Assembly (NCBI GenBank): GCA_965230205.1
Contig: OZ245996.1
Span: 620,001-684,000 of the forward strand
Direction: 5' to 3'
DNA: 64,000 nucleotides
Origin: CANLBN01 sp965230205
GTDB lineage: Bacteria; Pseudomonadota; Gammaproteobacteria; Pseudomonadales; Cellvibrionaceae
Positions 1-8,240 of the stretch are shown in pieces. The translations under genes were made by a program, and so were the position numbers. The number at the start of each line of letters is the position of its first letter. The stretch's first letter is position 1. The notes under the pieces were generated by a model. The model had not been told where the DNA came from, ran no database searches, and worked only from the letters and a program-made list of their open reading frames with translations.

Positions 1-611
1 GTGTGCGCCCCTTGATAACGACGCGCTTCTTCCTCATCAAACCGACTCCATTCCCTATCATTAATTTTGCCGACGTAACCAATACTATGAGCAAACAAAT
101 CACCTTCTGGGTAATCTCGGACTAATTGAGCCTCCACCTCCACACCAGCCAAGCGATATTCATTAACCGCGATTTTAGCAATCTCCTCTTCGGTTAAACG
201 ATAGCGCAATGGAATAGGCTGATAAGGGCGGCGATTAGTCTTGAGAGATTTATAGAAGTCCTGAATATGCTTATCACTGACAACAACAAGCTGCCTTAAA
301 AGGGCAATCGTTTCATCCAGACTGGCTATATTTTCAGGCACCAGTGACAGAATATAACTAGGGCGATTGTCTGCTAGCAGCTTCCCATCACGATCAAAAA
401 TCAAGCCGCGTTGAGGATTAATGGTTTGAACCAATATCCGATTATTATCTGACTGCGTCGCGTAATTCTCATAATCGATAATCTGCAAGCTGTAGTAACG
501 AGCTAATAGAACCAATACCAGACAAACAATCAACAGGCCTGTAAACAGAACCCGATTCGTAAACGTACGAGCTTCTACATGGTGATTTTTAAATTGTTGC
601 TGTTCTTGCAT
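1..611 (-). CDS. mrdA: Penicillin-binding protein 2, N-terminal part (runs off the left edge)
   Basis: This is the first 203 codons of the elongation transpeptidase PBP2, which cross-links peptidoglycan in the periplasm with the rod complex. Reading leftward from the ATG at 611 there is a short Gln-rich cytoplasmic start, one membrane anchor at about residues 21-40, and the family's dimerisation-domain motif RGLIFDRDGKLLADN at 68-82. The transpeptidase domain lies outside the window, so its catalytic serine cannot be checked. The gene is last in a minus-strand run after rlmH, the usual rsfS-rlmH-mrdA-rodA order, which supports mrdA over ftsI. The 55-bp gap to rlmH makes co-transcription likely. 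Confidence 0.93.
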   Translation of the reverse strand, partial: MQEQQQFKNHHVEARTFTNRVLFTGLLIVCLVLVLLARYYSLQIIDYENYATQSDNNRILVQTINPQRGLIFDRDGKLLADNRPSYILSLVPENIASLDETIALLRQLVVVSDKHIQDFYKSLKTNRRPYQPIPLRYRLTEEEIAKIAVNEYRLAGVEVEAQLVRDYPEGDLFAHSIGYVGKINDREWSRFDEEEARRYQGAH

Positions 612-666
612 TGGCTATTTAATGACTACTTATTAATTGTCTACTGAAAAATTATTTACGTTCACA

Positions 667-1134
667 TTATTTATGGTAGGGGTGATTATTTAATAAAGAC
701 CACGCCCGATATAACTGCTCAACTAAAACGATACGCACTAAAGGGTGAGGCAAAGTCAATGCTGATAATGACCATTTTTGATCAGCTCGCTCTAAACACT
801 TAGCACTCAAGCCATTTGGCCCACCGATTAAAAGTACAATATCCTGCCCTAACATTTGCCAATCAGCAACTTGTTGCGACAACTGCTCTGTACTCCAGCT
901 TTTGCCCTTAACATCCAGCGCAATCACCTTATCCTGAGGCCCTATAGCCGCCAAAATAGATTCGCCTTCAATCTGAATAGCTTTGGCAACATCCTGAGAC
1001 TTACCCCGATGCCCAAGAGGTAATTCTACATATTCAAACTTCCACTCTCGAGGCAAACGCTTTTGGTACTCATCAACACCTGCGGTAACCCATGACGGCA
1101 TGCGCGTACCTACCGCCAAGACCCGAATACGCAT
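667..1134 (-). CDS. rlmH: 23S rRNA (pseudouridine-1915-N3)-methyltransferase RlmH
   Basis: A SPOUT-family methyltransferase that uses S-adenosylmethionine to methylate pseudouridine 1915 in helix 69 of 23S rRNA in the 70S ribosome. At 155 residues it has the full family length. The cofactor-knot motif GGPNG is at residues 104-108, the conserved WSLSALTLPHPLVR segment at about 121-134, and the protein ends in the typical NHPYHK tail. Its start codon overlaps the rsfS stop by one base (position 1134), so translation is probably coupled. The neighbours rsfS and mrdA match the standard gammaproteobacterial order. Confidence 0.97.
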   Translation of the reverse strand: MRIRVLAVGTRMPSWVTAGVDEYQKRLPREWKFEYVELPLGHRGKSQDVAKAIQIEGESILAAIGPQDKVIALDVKGKSWSTEQLSQQVADWQMLGQDIVLLIGGPNGLSAKCLERADQKWSLSALTLPHPLVRIVLVEQLYRAWSLLNNHPYHK

Positions 1135-1490
1135 TATTCAGAAACGTCTACAGAACCAATCGATTCTTCCTCAATGGGAGTCCACAACTTTTCCAAATCA
1201 TAAAATTGCCTGGCTTGTGGCAACATAACGTGAACGACTACCGTACCGTAATCCACTAATACCCAATCAGCAGCTTCCATTCCCTCTATGCCAATAGGAC
1301 GTATATCCTTTTTCTTACCTTCGTCGATAACATTACTTGCCAGCGACTTCACATGACGATTTGATGTCCCACTGGCAACTACCAGAGTATCCATTACGTC
1401 ACTCATTGAAGTCACATCCAAACTTACAATATTCTGTGCTTTTAAATCATCTAGTGCATCGATAATTAATTTATTTAATTCAACTGCCAT
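1134..1490 (-). CDS. rsfS: Ribosomal silencing factor RsfS
   Basis: A 118-residue RsfS/Iojap protein that binds ribosomal protein L14 on the 50S subunit and blocks subunit joining in starvation. The family pattern is visible: an N-terminal helix (ALDDLKAQNIVSLDV), the core strand with VVASGTSNRHVKSLA at about residues 37-51, and the EGMEAADWVLVDYG segment at about 68-81. It overlaps the 3' end of nadD by 11 bp and rlmH by 1 bp, so the three are very probably one transcript. The acidic C-terminal tail (EEESIGSVDVSE) is ordinary variation. Confidence 0.96.
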   Translation of the reverse strand: MAVELNKLIIDALDDLKAQNIVSLDVTSMSDVMDTLVVASGTSNRHVKSLASNVIDEGKKKDIRPIGIEGMEAADWVLVDYGTVVVHVMLPQARQFYDLEKLWTPIEEESIGSVDVSE

Positions 1491-2202
1491 TCACTATTTT
1501 CTCTTTCATTGTATTAGTACTTTTACCAACACCTTTACTAAACCCATAAAGCTGATGGGACACAATATAATCCTGTACTACAGGTGCCAGGCCATCAGGC
1601 AAGATACCAGCAGATAATTGTCTTCTGATACCAGTAGCCGACAAATCTATCTCGGGCTGACTGATCGCAATCACAATACCAGACGCTTGCTGATGAATGC
1701 GCTCAACCTTTTCAGCATTATTAATAGCACCTACCCGATTCGAACCAGTACTGCCAGCCAGCCACTGAGACAGAACACCAGCATCAGGTAATTCATACTC
1801 AGGGCGTTGTAGTACAGCGATATGCGCCAGCTTAGGCAACTCTTGCCATCGATGCCAATTTGTCAGACCACTAAAAGCATCCGCTCCCATGAGCAAGGTC
1901 ATACTGATATCTGCACCGTACTCTGATCTCAAGTCCTCAAGGGTATCTACAGTCCAAGAAGGTTTATCTCTTTTAAGCTCTCGACCATCAATCAATAAAC
2001 CTTCTATTCCGGCAGTAGCAAGTTGCAGTAAATGCAACCGTTGCTCGCTACTCAACTGAGGAGTATCTCGATGTGGCGGCTGATGGCACGGCAATAATCG
2101 AACTTCATCCAACGCCAAAGACTTTTTAGCTTCTAGCGCCATCTGGATATGTCCCAAATGTACTGGGTCAAAGGTACCACCAAAGATGCCTATTGCTCTC
2201 AT
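1480..2202 (-). CDS. nadD: Nicotinate-nucleotide adenylyltransferase NadD
   Basis: Transfers AMP from ATP to nicotinate mononucleotide to make deamido-NAD, an essential step of NAD synthesis. The nucleotidyltransferase signature GGTFDPVHLGH is at residues 8-18 and the second ATP-contact motif DLSATGIRR at about 186-194. At 240 residues it is slightly longer than the usual 210-220, because of a Lys/Thr-rich tail after residue 222 that overlaps the start of rsfS by 11 bp. proA lies 40 bp upstream on the same strand. Confidence 0.96.
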   Translation of the reverse strand: MRAIGIFGGTFDPVHLGHIQMALEAKKSLALDEVRLLPCHQPPHRDTPQLSSEQRLHLLQLATAGIEGLLIDGRELKRDKPSWTVDTLEDLRSEYGADISMTLLMGADAFSGLTNWHRWQELPKLAHIAVLQRPEYELPDAGVLSQWLAGSTGSNRVGAINNAEKVERIHQQASGIVIAISQPEIDLSATGIRRQLSAGILPDGLAPVVQDYIVSHQLYGFSKGVGKSTNTMKEKIVNGS

Positions 2203-2242
2203 TTGGCTTTACTCATGACATTTTGTATAAACACATAAAGTG

Positions 2243-3508
2243 CTACTGGCGAATATGCCCATCACCAAAAACGATCCACTTTTGTGACGTTAAACCTTCA
2301 AGGCCTACCGGGCCACGCGCATGAATCTTATCTGTAGAAATACCAATTTCCGCACCTAAGCCATATTCAAAGCCATCAGCAAATCGGGTCGAAGCATTAA
2401 CCATCACTGAACTTGAATCGACTTGCGCCATAAATTGTCGAGCACGAGAAACATCTTGAGTCACAATCGCTTCTGTATGACCTGAGCTGTAACGAGTAAT
2501 ATGGTCAATAGCAGATGACATATCATTCACCACACGAATAGATAAAACCGGGGACAAGTACTCTGTTGCCCAATCTTCTTCCGTCGCGTCACTCATAGCA
2601 CTTATGGCTTGGGCACGCTTACACCCACGCAACTCCACATTTTTATCATTATATGTCTCAACCAATCTGGGCAGTATCTTCTCTACTATACCTTCAGCAA
2701 TAAGGAGCGTTTCCATAGCATTACAGACACCGTACCGATGGGTCTTAGAGTTCACCGCTATATCATAAGCTTTATCAAGGTCGGCCATATCATCAATATA
2801 GACATGACAAATACCATCCAGATGCTTGATCACTGAGACTGTGGCATTTTGAGTGATCCTCTCAATTAAGCTCTTACCACCCCGAGGCACAACGACATCA
2901 ACATAGTCATTCATCGTTATGAGTTCACCTACAGCCTCACGATCAGTAATGTCGATCACCTGCACTGCAGCCGCAGGCAAACCCACCTTCTCTAGCCCCT
3001 GATGGATACACTTGGCAATTGCCTGATTAGAATTGAGTGCTTCTTTACCGCCTCTTAAGATGGTGGCATTTCCAGACTTCAAACAAAGACTCGCGGCATC
3101 TACCGTTACATTAGGTCGAGATTCGTAAATAATGCCCACAACACCAAGGGGAACACGCATTTTACCAACCTGTATACCAGAAGGGCGGTAATTCAGATCG
3201 GTAACTTCTCCACAAGGATCTTTTAAAGCAGCTACCTGCTGCAAACCAGTGATCATCTGGTCAATACCTTTATCAGTAATCTCTAGGCGATCCAAGAGAG
3301 CATCGTCTAAACCGTCCTCTCTACCCTGGGCCATATCAAGGTCATTTGCCGACAATAACATTTGGCGGTTTTCATCCAACGCCGATGCGATAGCCAATAA
3401 TGCTGCATTTTTTTTACCCGTATCGGCTGTTGCAATCTGGCGTGCAGCATCTCGAGCATCTTTACCCAAGGTATGCATGTAATCTTTTATATTCATTTCT
3501 TTGAGCAT
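2243..3508 (-). CDS. proA: Gamma-glutamyl phosphate reductase ProA
   Basis: The NADPH-dependent second step of proline synthesis, reducing gamma-glutamyl phosphate to glutamate semialdehyde. It belongs to the aldehyde dehydrogenase superfamily and has the full family length of 421 residues. Visible features are the YESRPNVTVDAASLCLKSGN segment at about 128-147, the substrate-contacting HLDGICHVYID at about 229-239, and the catalytic cysteine C262 in HRYGVCNAMETLL. It probably heads the proA-nadD-rsfS-rlmH-mrdA run. proB is not in this window. A second in-frame ATG four codons in is also possible as the start. Confidence 0.96.
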   Translation of the reverse strand: MLKEMNIKDYMHTLGKDARDAARQIATADTGKKNAALLAIASALDENRQMLLSANDLDMAQGREDGLDDALLDRLEITDKGIDQMITGLQQVAALKDPCGEVTDLNYRPSGIQVGKMRVPLGVVGIIYESRPNVTVDAASLCLKSGNATILRGGKEALNSNQAIAKCIHQGLEKVGLPAAAVQVIDITDREAVGELITMNDYVDVVVPRGGKSLIERITQNATVSVIKHLDGICHVYIDDMADLDKAYDIAVNSKTHRYGVCNAMETLLIAEGIVEKILPRLVETYNDKNVELRGCKRAQAISAMSDATEEDWATEYLSPVLSIRVVNDMSSAIDHITRYSSGHTEAIVTQDVSRARQFMAQVDSSSVMVNASTRFADGFEYGLGAEIGISTDKIHARGPVGLEGLTSQKWIVFGDGHIRQ

Positions 3509-3692
3509 TGATCAAGTCTTCTATAACAATAAGACAGGCATTATACAGGGATAAATGGTATTTTCAGTGCCCTACAGAGAATATAGACTATTATTACAAC
3601 ACCATAAAAACCCTTAGATACTACTAATATAATCAATGTCTACCTCTACAAAAAAGAAAAAAGAACGATATAAGACGCAAGTGGTAAATATT

Positions 3693-5693
3693 ATGAACAC
3701 TTTGACCATTCTGGGGCGCCGCTCAAATGGCATGCAAATCATCCTGCATGCATTACTTTCTTGTTTTGTCGGCCTTTGCTTTATCAGCCATAGTTCCGCC
3801 CAATCAGTAGACCGCGCAAAAGTGGTTGTTTCTTATACTTATAACTTTGCCAAGCATATTGAATGGCCACAAGAAAATAAACTGAAGTCATTCAAGATCG
3901 CTCTATTCCAAGTAGATAACAAAAATTTAAGCGACGAATTTCTTAAGCTTAACAACTCAACCTCAATTAAAAGTGTTCCTATTCGCATAAAAAAAACCAA
4001 CAGCATTAACTCATTAACCAATTACAATATGGTATTTGTTGGAACAACTGACAGTAATATTATTACAAAAATCCAAGCATTGATTAAAGACAAACCTATA
4101 TTGCTAGTCACTTCAAATATGACGAACAAACGATTAGTCATGATTAATCTATTTGAAACACAAAACCAAGAATTAAAATTTGAAGTCAACAAAGCCAATA
4201 TTATTAACAATGACCTCAACCCTCTTCCAGAATTAATTTTATTAGGCGGAACTGAAATCGATGTAGCCAAACTTTATCGACAAGGGCAAAGCTCACTGGT
4301 TAATCTACAAAATCAATTAGCGTCACAACAAAGCAAACTCGAAGACCTCAGGCAAAAAAGCAACACACAGAAAAAAACCAATGATCGTTTAGTCAGCCAA
4401 ATGCGCACACTCAACACTGACGTCAAAAAAATACAAAATTTAAATACTGCATTAACTAAAGAATTAAAAACTCTCAGCGCAACCATTGAAGATAGCAAGA
4501 AACTCATAAACGAGCAAAAAACTGAGATAGCTAATAGTGAGAAGCAAAAAAACAATTTAATAAAGCAAGTAGATCAACGAAACCAGGAGCTTGATCAAAA
4601 ACAAAAAGAACTAAAAACACAGCAGCAAAAACTTGCGGAGATCAGCTTATCCATTACAAATAAGCAGTCGCGATTATCTCGCTTGAACCTTACAATAGAC
4701 CAACAGCAAGAAGCGCTCGAAAAGCAACACGAATCGATTACACAGCTTGACAAACTTGTCAGCACACAAAAACAGTCTCTCTACTTTCTCTGGGGGCTTG
4801 TTGGTGTCGGCACAGCACTGTTCTTTGTGTCTATCTTTGCTTATCGAAGCAAGCGTCGAGACAATGAACGATTAGCACGTCGGAGTTATCAGCTACAGAT
4901 CGCTCGTGACAAATTAGAGGTAGCAAAACGTAAAGCAGAAGCAGCCAATCGTGCAAAAGGGGCTTTTTTATCGCTCATGAGCCATGAATTAAGGACACCA
5001 CTCCAATCGATTATAGGTTATACAGACCTAGTGATTGAAGATCTTAAAGCAGAAGGCAACGATATATACAGCGATCAATTAATACGCGTTAATACTAATG
5101 GAGAAAGACTACTCGAACTTATTAACAACACACTGGACCTCGCCAAAATTGAAGCGGGAAAAATGAGTGTTCAATTAACACCAACTAATATTGGCTCGCT
5201 TGTTGATGAGGCTGTTAGTAATGTAAAACCACTACTAACCAAAAATGAAAATGAATTATCGGTAAAAATAGACAACAATACTTACACCCCAAATATTGAT
5301 TACGATAAATTATTGCATATGCTGGTTAATCTCTTAAGCAATGCCACAAAATTTACTAAAAAAGGCAATATCACCATTCAAATCAACAATACTCCTAAAC
5401 TACTGACGGTATCGGTTAAAGACACGGGTATTGGCTTGAGCAAAGAGCAACTGGATAAAATTTTCACTCAGTTTCACCAGGCCAACAACGGGGAATCGCG
5501 TAAATTTAAAGGAACAGGCCTCGGTTTATCTATCACTCAACATTTTTGTGAGCTCATGGGCGGAGATATTGATGTTGACAGCCAAGAAGGAACTGGCACT
5601 ACTTTCAGTATCAAAATACCACTCCCCGTTGTAATAACTGAGAAGAAATTTATTGGAATTGATATTGATGACTTAAAAACAGCTGTCGCCTAA
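3693..5693 (+). CDS. YfiR-domain (DUF4154) membrane histidine kinase
   Basis: A sensor kinase with its own periplasmic input domain. Numbering from the upstream ATG at 3636, the parts are: a signal sequence ending near SSAQS (about 56), a YfiR/DUF4154 domain at about 58-210 with YNFAKHIEWP, a long Lys/Gln-rich coiled coil at about 220-380, a membrane helix at about 383-403, HisKA with H450 in SHELRTP, and HATPase_c with N-box N565/N569, DTGIG (596-600) and GTGLGL (626-631). There is no receiver domain. I prefer the start at 3693 because residues 1-19 are very Lys-rich and have no ribosome site. YfiR proteins usually repress diguanylate cyclases in the periplasm; fusion to a kinase and linkage to the next TonB receptor suggest it senses an outer-membrane uptake event. 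No response regulator is adjacent. Confidence 0.88.
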   Translation: MNTLTILGRRSNGMQIILHALLSCFVGLCFISHSSAQSVDRAKVVVSYTYNFAKHIEWPQENKLKSFKIALFQVDNKNLSDEFLKLNNSTSIKSVPIRIKKTNSINSLTNYNMVFVGTTDSNIITKIQALIKDKPILLVTSNMTNKRLVMINLFETQNQELKFEVNKANIINNDLNPLPELILLGGTEIDVAKLYRQGQSSLVNLQNQLASQQSKLEDLRQKSNTQKKTNDRLVSQMRTLNTDVKKIQNLNTALTKELKTLSATIEDSKKLINEQKTEIANSEKQKNNLIKQVDQRNQELDQKQKELKTQQQKLAEISLSITNKQSRLSRLNLTIDQQQEALEKQHESITQLDKLVSTQKQSLYFLWGLVGVGTALFFVSIFAYRSKRRDNERLARRSYQLQIARDKLEVAKRKAEAANRAKGAFLSLMSHELRTPLQSIIGYTDLVIEDLKAEGNDIYSDQLIRVNTNGERLLELINNTLDLAKIEAGKMSVQLTPTNIGSLVDEAVSNVKPLLTKNENELSVKIDNNTYTPNIDYDKLLHMLVNLLSNATKFTKKGNITIQINNTPKLLTVSVKDTGIGLSKEQLDKIFTQFHQANNGESRKFKGTGLGLSITQHFCELMGGDIDVDSQEGTGTTFSIKIPLPVVITEKKFIGIDIDDLKTAVA

Positions 5694-5856
5694 ATTTACA
5701 AATCAAAAATATGAGCTAAATTATAATCTAAGCAGAAAATAGGAAATATAAAAACGGTTTCATTTTGACAATCAGACAAGTATTATACCTTGCAAAAAAG
5801 GCTATAGCACCTGTCATATGGGACCATAATTTTATTCAGCAGACATCTATTGCGCT

Positions 5857-7995
5857 ATGACAAAAAATATTAAAACAAAAAGGATCTTATTGGCATTACT
5901 AACATGCCAAATGAGTATTTTTGTTTCTGCGCAAAACAACACAAGCGATAAAGAACTAGACTACCTTTCCCTAAGCTTGGAAGAATTAGGCAAAATCAAA
6001 GTGTCTATTGCAACCGGTAATGAGACCCCTATTGAACAGGCTCCGGCCGTTGCTTCAGTAATAACCGCTGAAGATATTAAAGGCTTAGGCCTTCAAAACC
6101 TCGATGATATATTACAAATTGTCCCCGGGTTACATGTATCGGTATCGCCCGTTACTTACAGCCCTATTTATACCTTTCGTGGCATTAGAGGCACATTAAC
6201 TAACCCTGAAATACTGATGTTGATAAACGGCATTCCAATAACCAGTGTATTTGCTGGAGACCGAGGCATTCAGTGGGGAGGCTTCCCTGCAAACAATATT
6301 TCTCGTATTGAAGTTATCCGAGGCCCAGGCTCAGCACTCTATGGTGCCGATGCTTTTGCAGGTGTTATCAATATTATTACTAAAACGACCGAAGACTTTC
6401 GCGGTATCGAAACAGGGATCCGCGTAGGATCATTCGACTCACTTAATACTTGGATAATTACTAGTGGCAAACTTGGCAAATTCGATAGCTCAGGTTACCT
6501 ATCAGTTGGCACCACGAATGGACAAGATAGAACCATTAATTCAGATGCGCAAACTGCAAATGATAATGTATTTGGTACAAACGCCTCACTAGCACCAGGC
6601 CCAGTAAATACCGGGTATGATTCTTTAGATGGGAACTTTGATATTTCTGACAATCAGTGGCGTTTCCGCTCGAGCTTGAATGTTAGGAAAAATTTAGAAT
6701 CAGGAGCTGGAACCACACAAGCACTCGATCCTGAAGGCGATGGCCCAAGTACTCGATTTACTAGCGACCTAACTTATACTCCTCAACTAAACTCCTCTAA
6801 CTGGCAACCAGAAATACAAGCTAGTTATATGTATTACAGAGAAAAATCGGAGCTCACTCTATTTCCTGCTGGCACTGATTTTTCAGCTGTAGGTGGCGGT
6901 TCATTTCCTAACGGAGTCATTGGCAACCCAGAAAAATGGGAACGCCATTATCGAGTATCGGCATCAGGTTTATATACCGGGTTTCATCACCACAATATAC
7001 GTATTGGGACTGGTTATACCGTGGCCGATCTTTACAAAATAAGAGAATCTAAGAATTTTGAATTTGTAGGGATTCTACCTAACTCATTAGGCTCCGTTGT
7101 CGATGTATCAAATACCGCTCCTTTTATTCGGCCACGAAAAAGAACGGTAAAGTATGTCTATGTTCAAGATGAATGGAATTTTGCTACTAATTGGGTGCTC
7201 ACAAGTGGTGTTCGCTATGACGATTACTCTGATTTTGGCAGTACAACAAATCCACGCCTAGCATTAGTATGGAACACTAGCGACTCTGTCACATCAAAAT
7301 TACTTTATGGCGAAGCATTTAGAGCGCCAGCATTTACTGAGTTGTATTCTGAAAATAATCCGGTTATTACAGGCAACTCAAACCTTGAACCTCAAAAAAT
7401 TAAAACTATCGAAGCCGCTATAAACTGGAAAGCATCGCCATCATTTAACCTCGGCGCCAATATTTTCCGCTATGAAATGACAGATATCATTCGCTACGTA
7501 CCCAATGATATTCCAACCAGCGGATCAACTGCTGCTAATATTGGCGAACAAACGGGGCAAGGCTTAGAATTTGAATTTATTTGGGATGCAACGGCAGCAC
7601 TTCGAATTCAAGGCAATTACGGACTTCAGCAATCGGAAGATGAGGTAACCGGTAGAGATGCCGGCCTTGCCCCTGAGAACACTGCACACCTTCGAGGCGA
7701 TTGGCAATTTGCACCCCACTGGGCAGCTAATATGCAAATTAATTGGGTCGCGGACCGGCGGCGAGAACCCAACGATACCCGTGAAGAAATTGATGACTAT
7801 ACACTTGTAAACCTTTCACTTAGAAAAGTGAACCCAAATAAAAACTGGTCATTTAGTCTTAGTATATTAAATGTATTTGATGAAGACGCCAGAGAACCCA
7901 GCCCCGGCCCAACGACAGGAACAACCGCCTCAATACCAAATGATCTACCACTAGCCGGGAGATCAATTTTTGCTCAACTTATTTATCAACTTTAA
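5857..7995 (+). CDS. TonB-dependent outer-membrane receptor
   Basis: A 712-residue TonB-dependent receptor: signal peptide (residues 1-25, ending FVSAQ), a short TonB-box region, a plug domain at about 50-165 (APAVASVITAEDI, the VPGLHVSVSP segment, IEVIRGPGSALYGADAFAGVINIIT) and a 22-strand barrel ending in the aromatic pattern IFAQLIYQL. The substrate cannot be read from the sequence; similarity in style is to siderophore, vitamin and nutrient receptors in general. It follows the YfiR-domain kinase by 163 bp on the same strand, and the pair may form a sensing and uptake unit. No TonB/ExbB/ExbD genes are in the window. Confidence 0.93.
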   Translation: MTKNIKTKRILLALLTCQMSIFVSAQNNTSDKELDYLSLSLEELGKIKVSIATGNETPIEQAPAVASVITAEDIKGLGLQNLDDILQIVPGLHVSVSPVTYSPIYTFRGIRGTLTNPEILMLINGIPITSVFAGDRGIQWGGFPANNISRIEVIRGPGSALYGADAFAGVINIITKTTEDFRGIETGIRVGSFDSLNTWIITSGKLGKFDSSGYLSVGTTNGQDRTINSDAQTANDNVFGTNASLAPGPVNTGYDSLDGNFDISDNQWRFRSSLNVRKNLESGAGTTQALDPEGDGPSTRFTSDLTYTPQLNSSNWQPEIQASYMYYREKSELTLFPAGTDFSAVGGGSFPNGVIGNPEKWERHYRVSASGLYTGFHHHNIRIGTGYTVADLYKIRESKNFEFVGILPNSLGSVVDVSNTAPFIRPRKRTVKYVYVQDEWNFATNWVLTSGVRYDDYSDFGSTTNPRLALVWNTSDSVTSKLLYGEAFRAPAFTELYSENNPVITGNSNLEPQKIKTIEAAINWKASPSFNLGANIFRYEMTDIIRYVPNDIPTSGSTAANIGEQTGQGLEFEFIWDATAALRIQGNYGLQQSEDEVTGRDAGLAPENTAHLRGDWQFAPHWAANMQINWVADRRREPNDTREEIDDYTLVNLSLRKVNPNKNWSFSLSILNVFDEDAREPSPGPTTGTTASIPNDLPLAGRSIFAQLIYQL

Positions 7996-8143
7996 ATAAA
8001 TTTCTAAGAAACTCAAGCTCACCCCAATAAGTTAATTTTTATATTTCCTGTTTTAAATAATAGATAACCTTTCAAAAAATTAATTCTCAAAAAACAAAAA
8101 AGTCAACACAATCCCTCCGAAAACCAGCACAAAAAAATAAATT

Positions 8144-8159
8144 TGTGAATTGCATCACA
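8144..8159 (+). promoter_or_regulatory. CRP (cAMP receptor protein) binding-site match
   Basis: TGTGA-ATTGCA-TCACA matches both CRP half-sites exactly (TGTGA-N6-TCACA). It is centred about 90 bp before the ThDP gene and about 40 bp upstream of a weak -10-like CATTAT (8177-8182), a spacing that would suit class II activation. Binding is inferred from the motif only. Confidence 0.72.
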
Positions 8160-8192
8160 AAAACTATCGCCTAAATCATTATTTGTCAGTAA

Positions 8193-8210
8193 ACTGGAAT
8201 CGTTTCCAGT
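8193..8210 (+). promoter_or_regulatory. LacI/GalR-type operator palindrome
   Basis: ACTGGAATCGTTTCCAGT is a near-perfect 18-bp palindrome with 7-bp arms and a central CG. Its core TGGAATCGTTTCCA fits the TGNAANCGNTNNCA pattern of LacI/GalR-family operators. It lies 31 bp before the start codon at 8241 and just after the likely transcription start, where a repressor would block the operon. No LacI-family gene is in the window. Confidence 0.6.
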
Positions 8211-8240
8211 GAATTACAATGACAACAAAGGTAAGAATTT

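Noticed and set aside
5765..5788. TTGACA followed by TATTAT as a promoter for the TonB receptor
   Set aside because: The spacer is only 10-12 bp, too short for a sigma-70 promoter.
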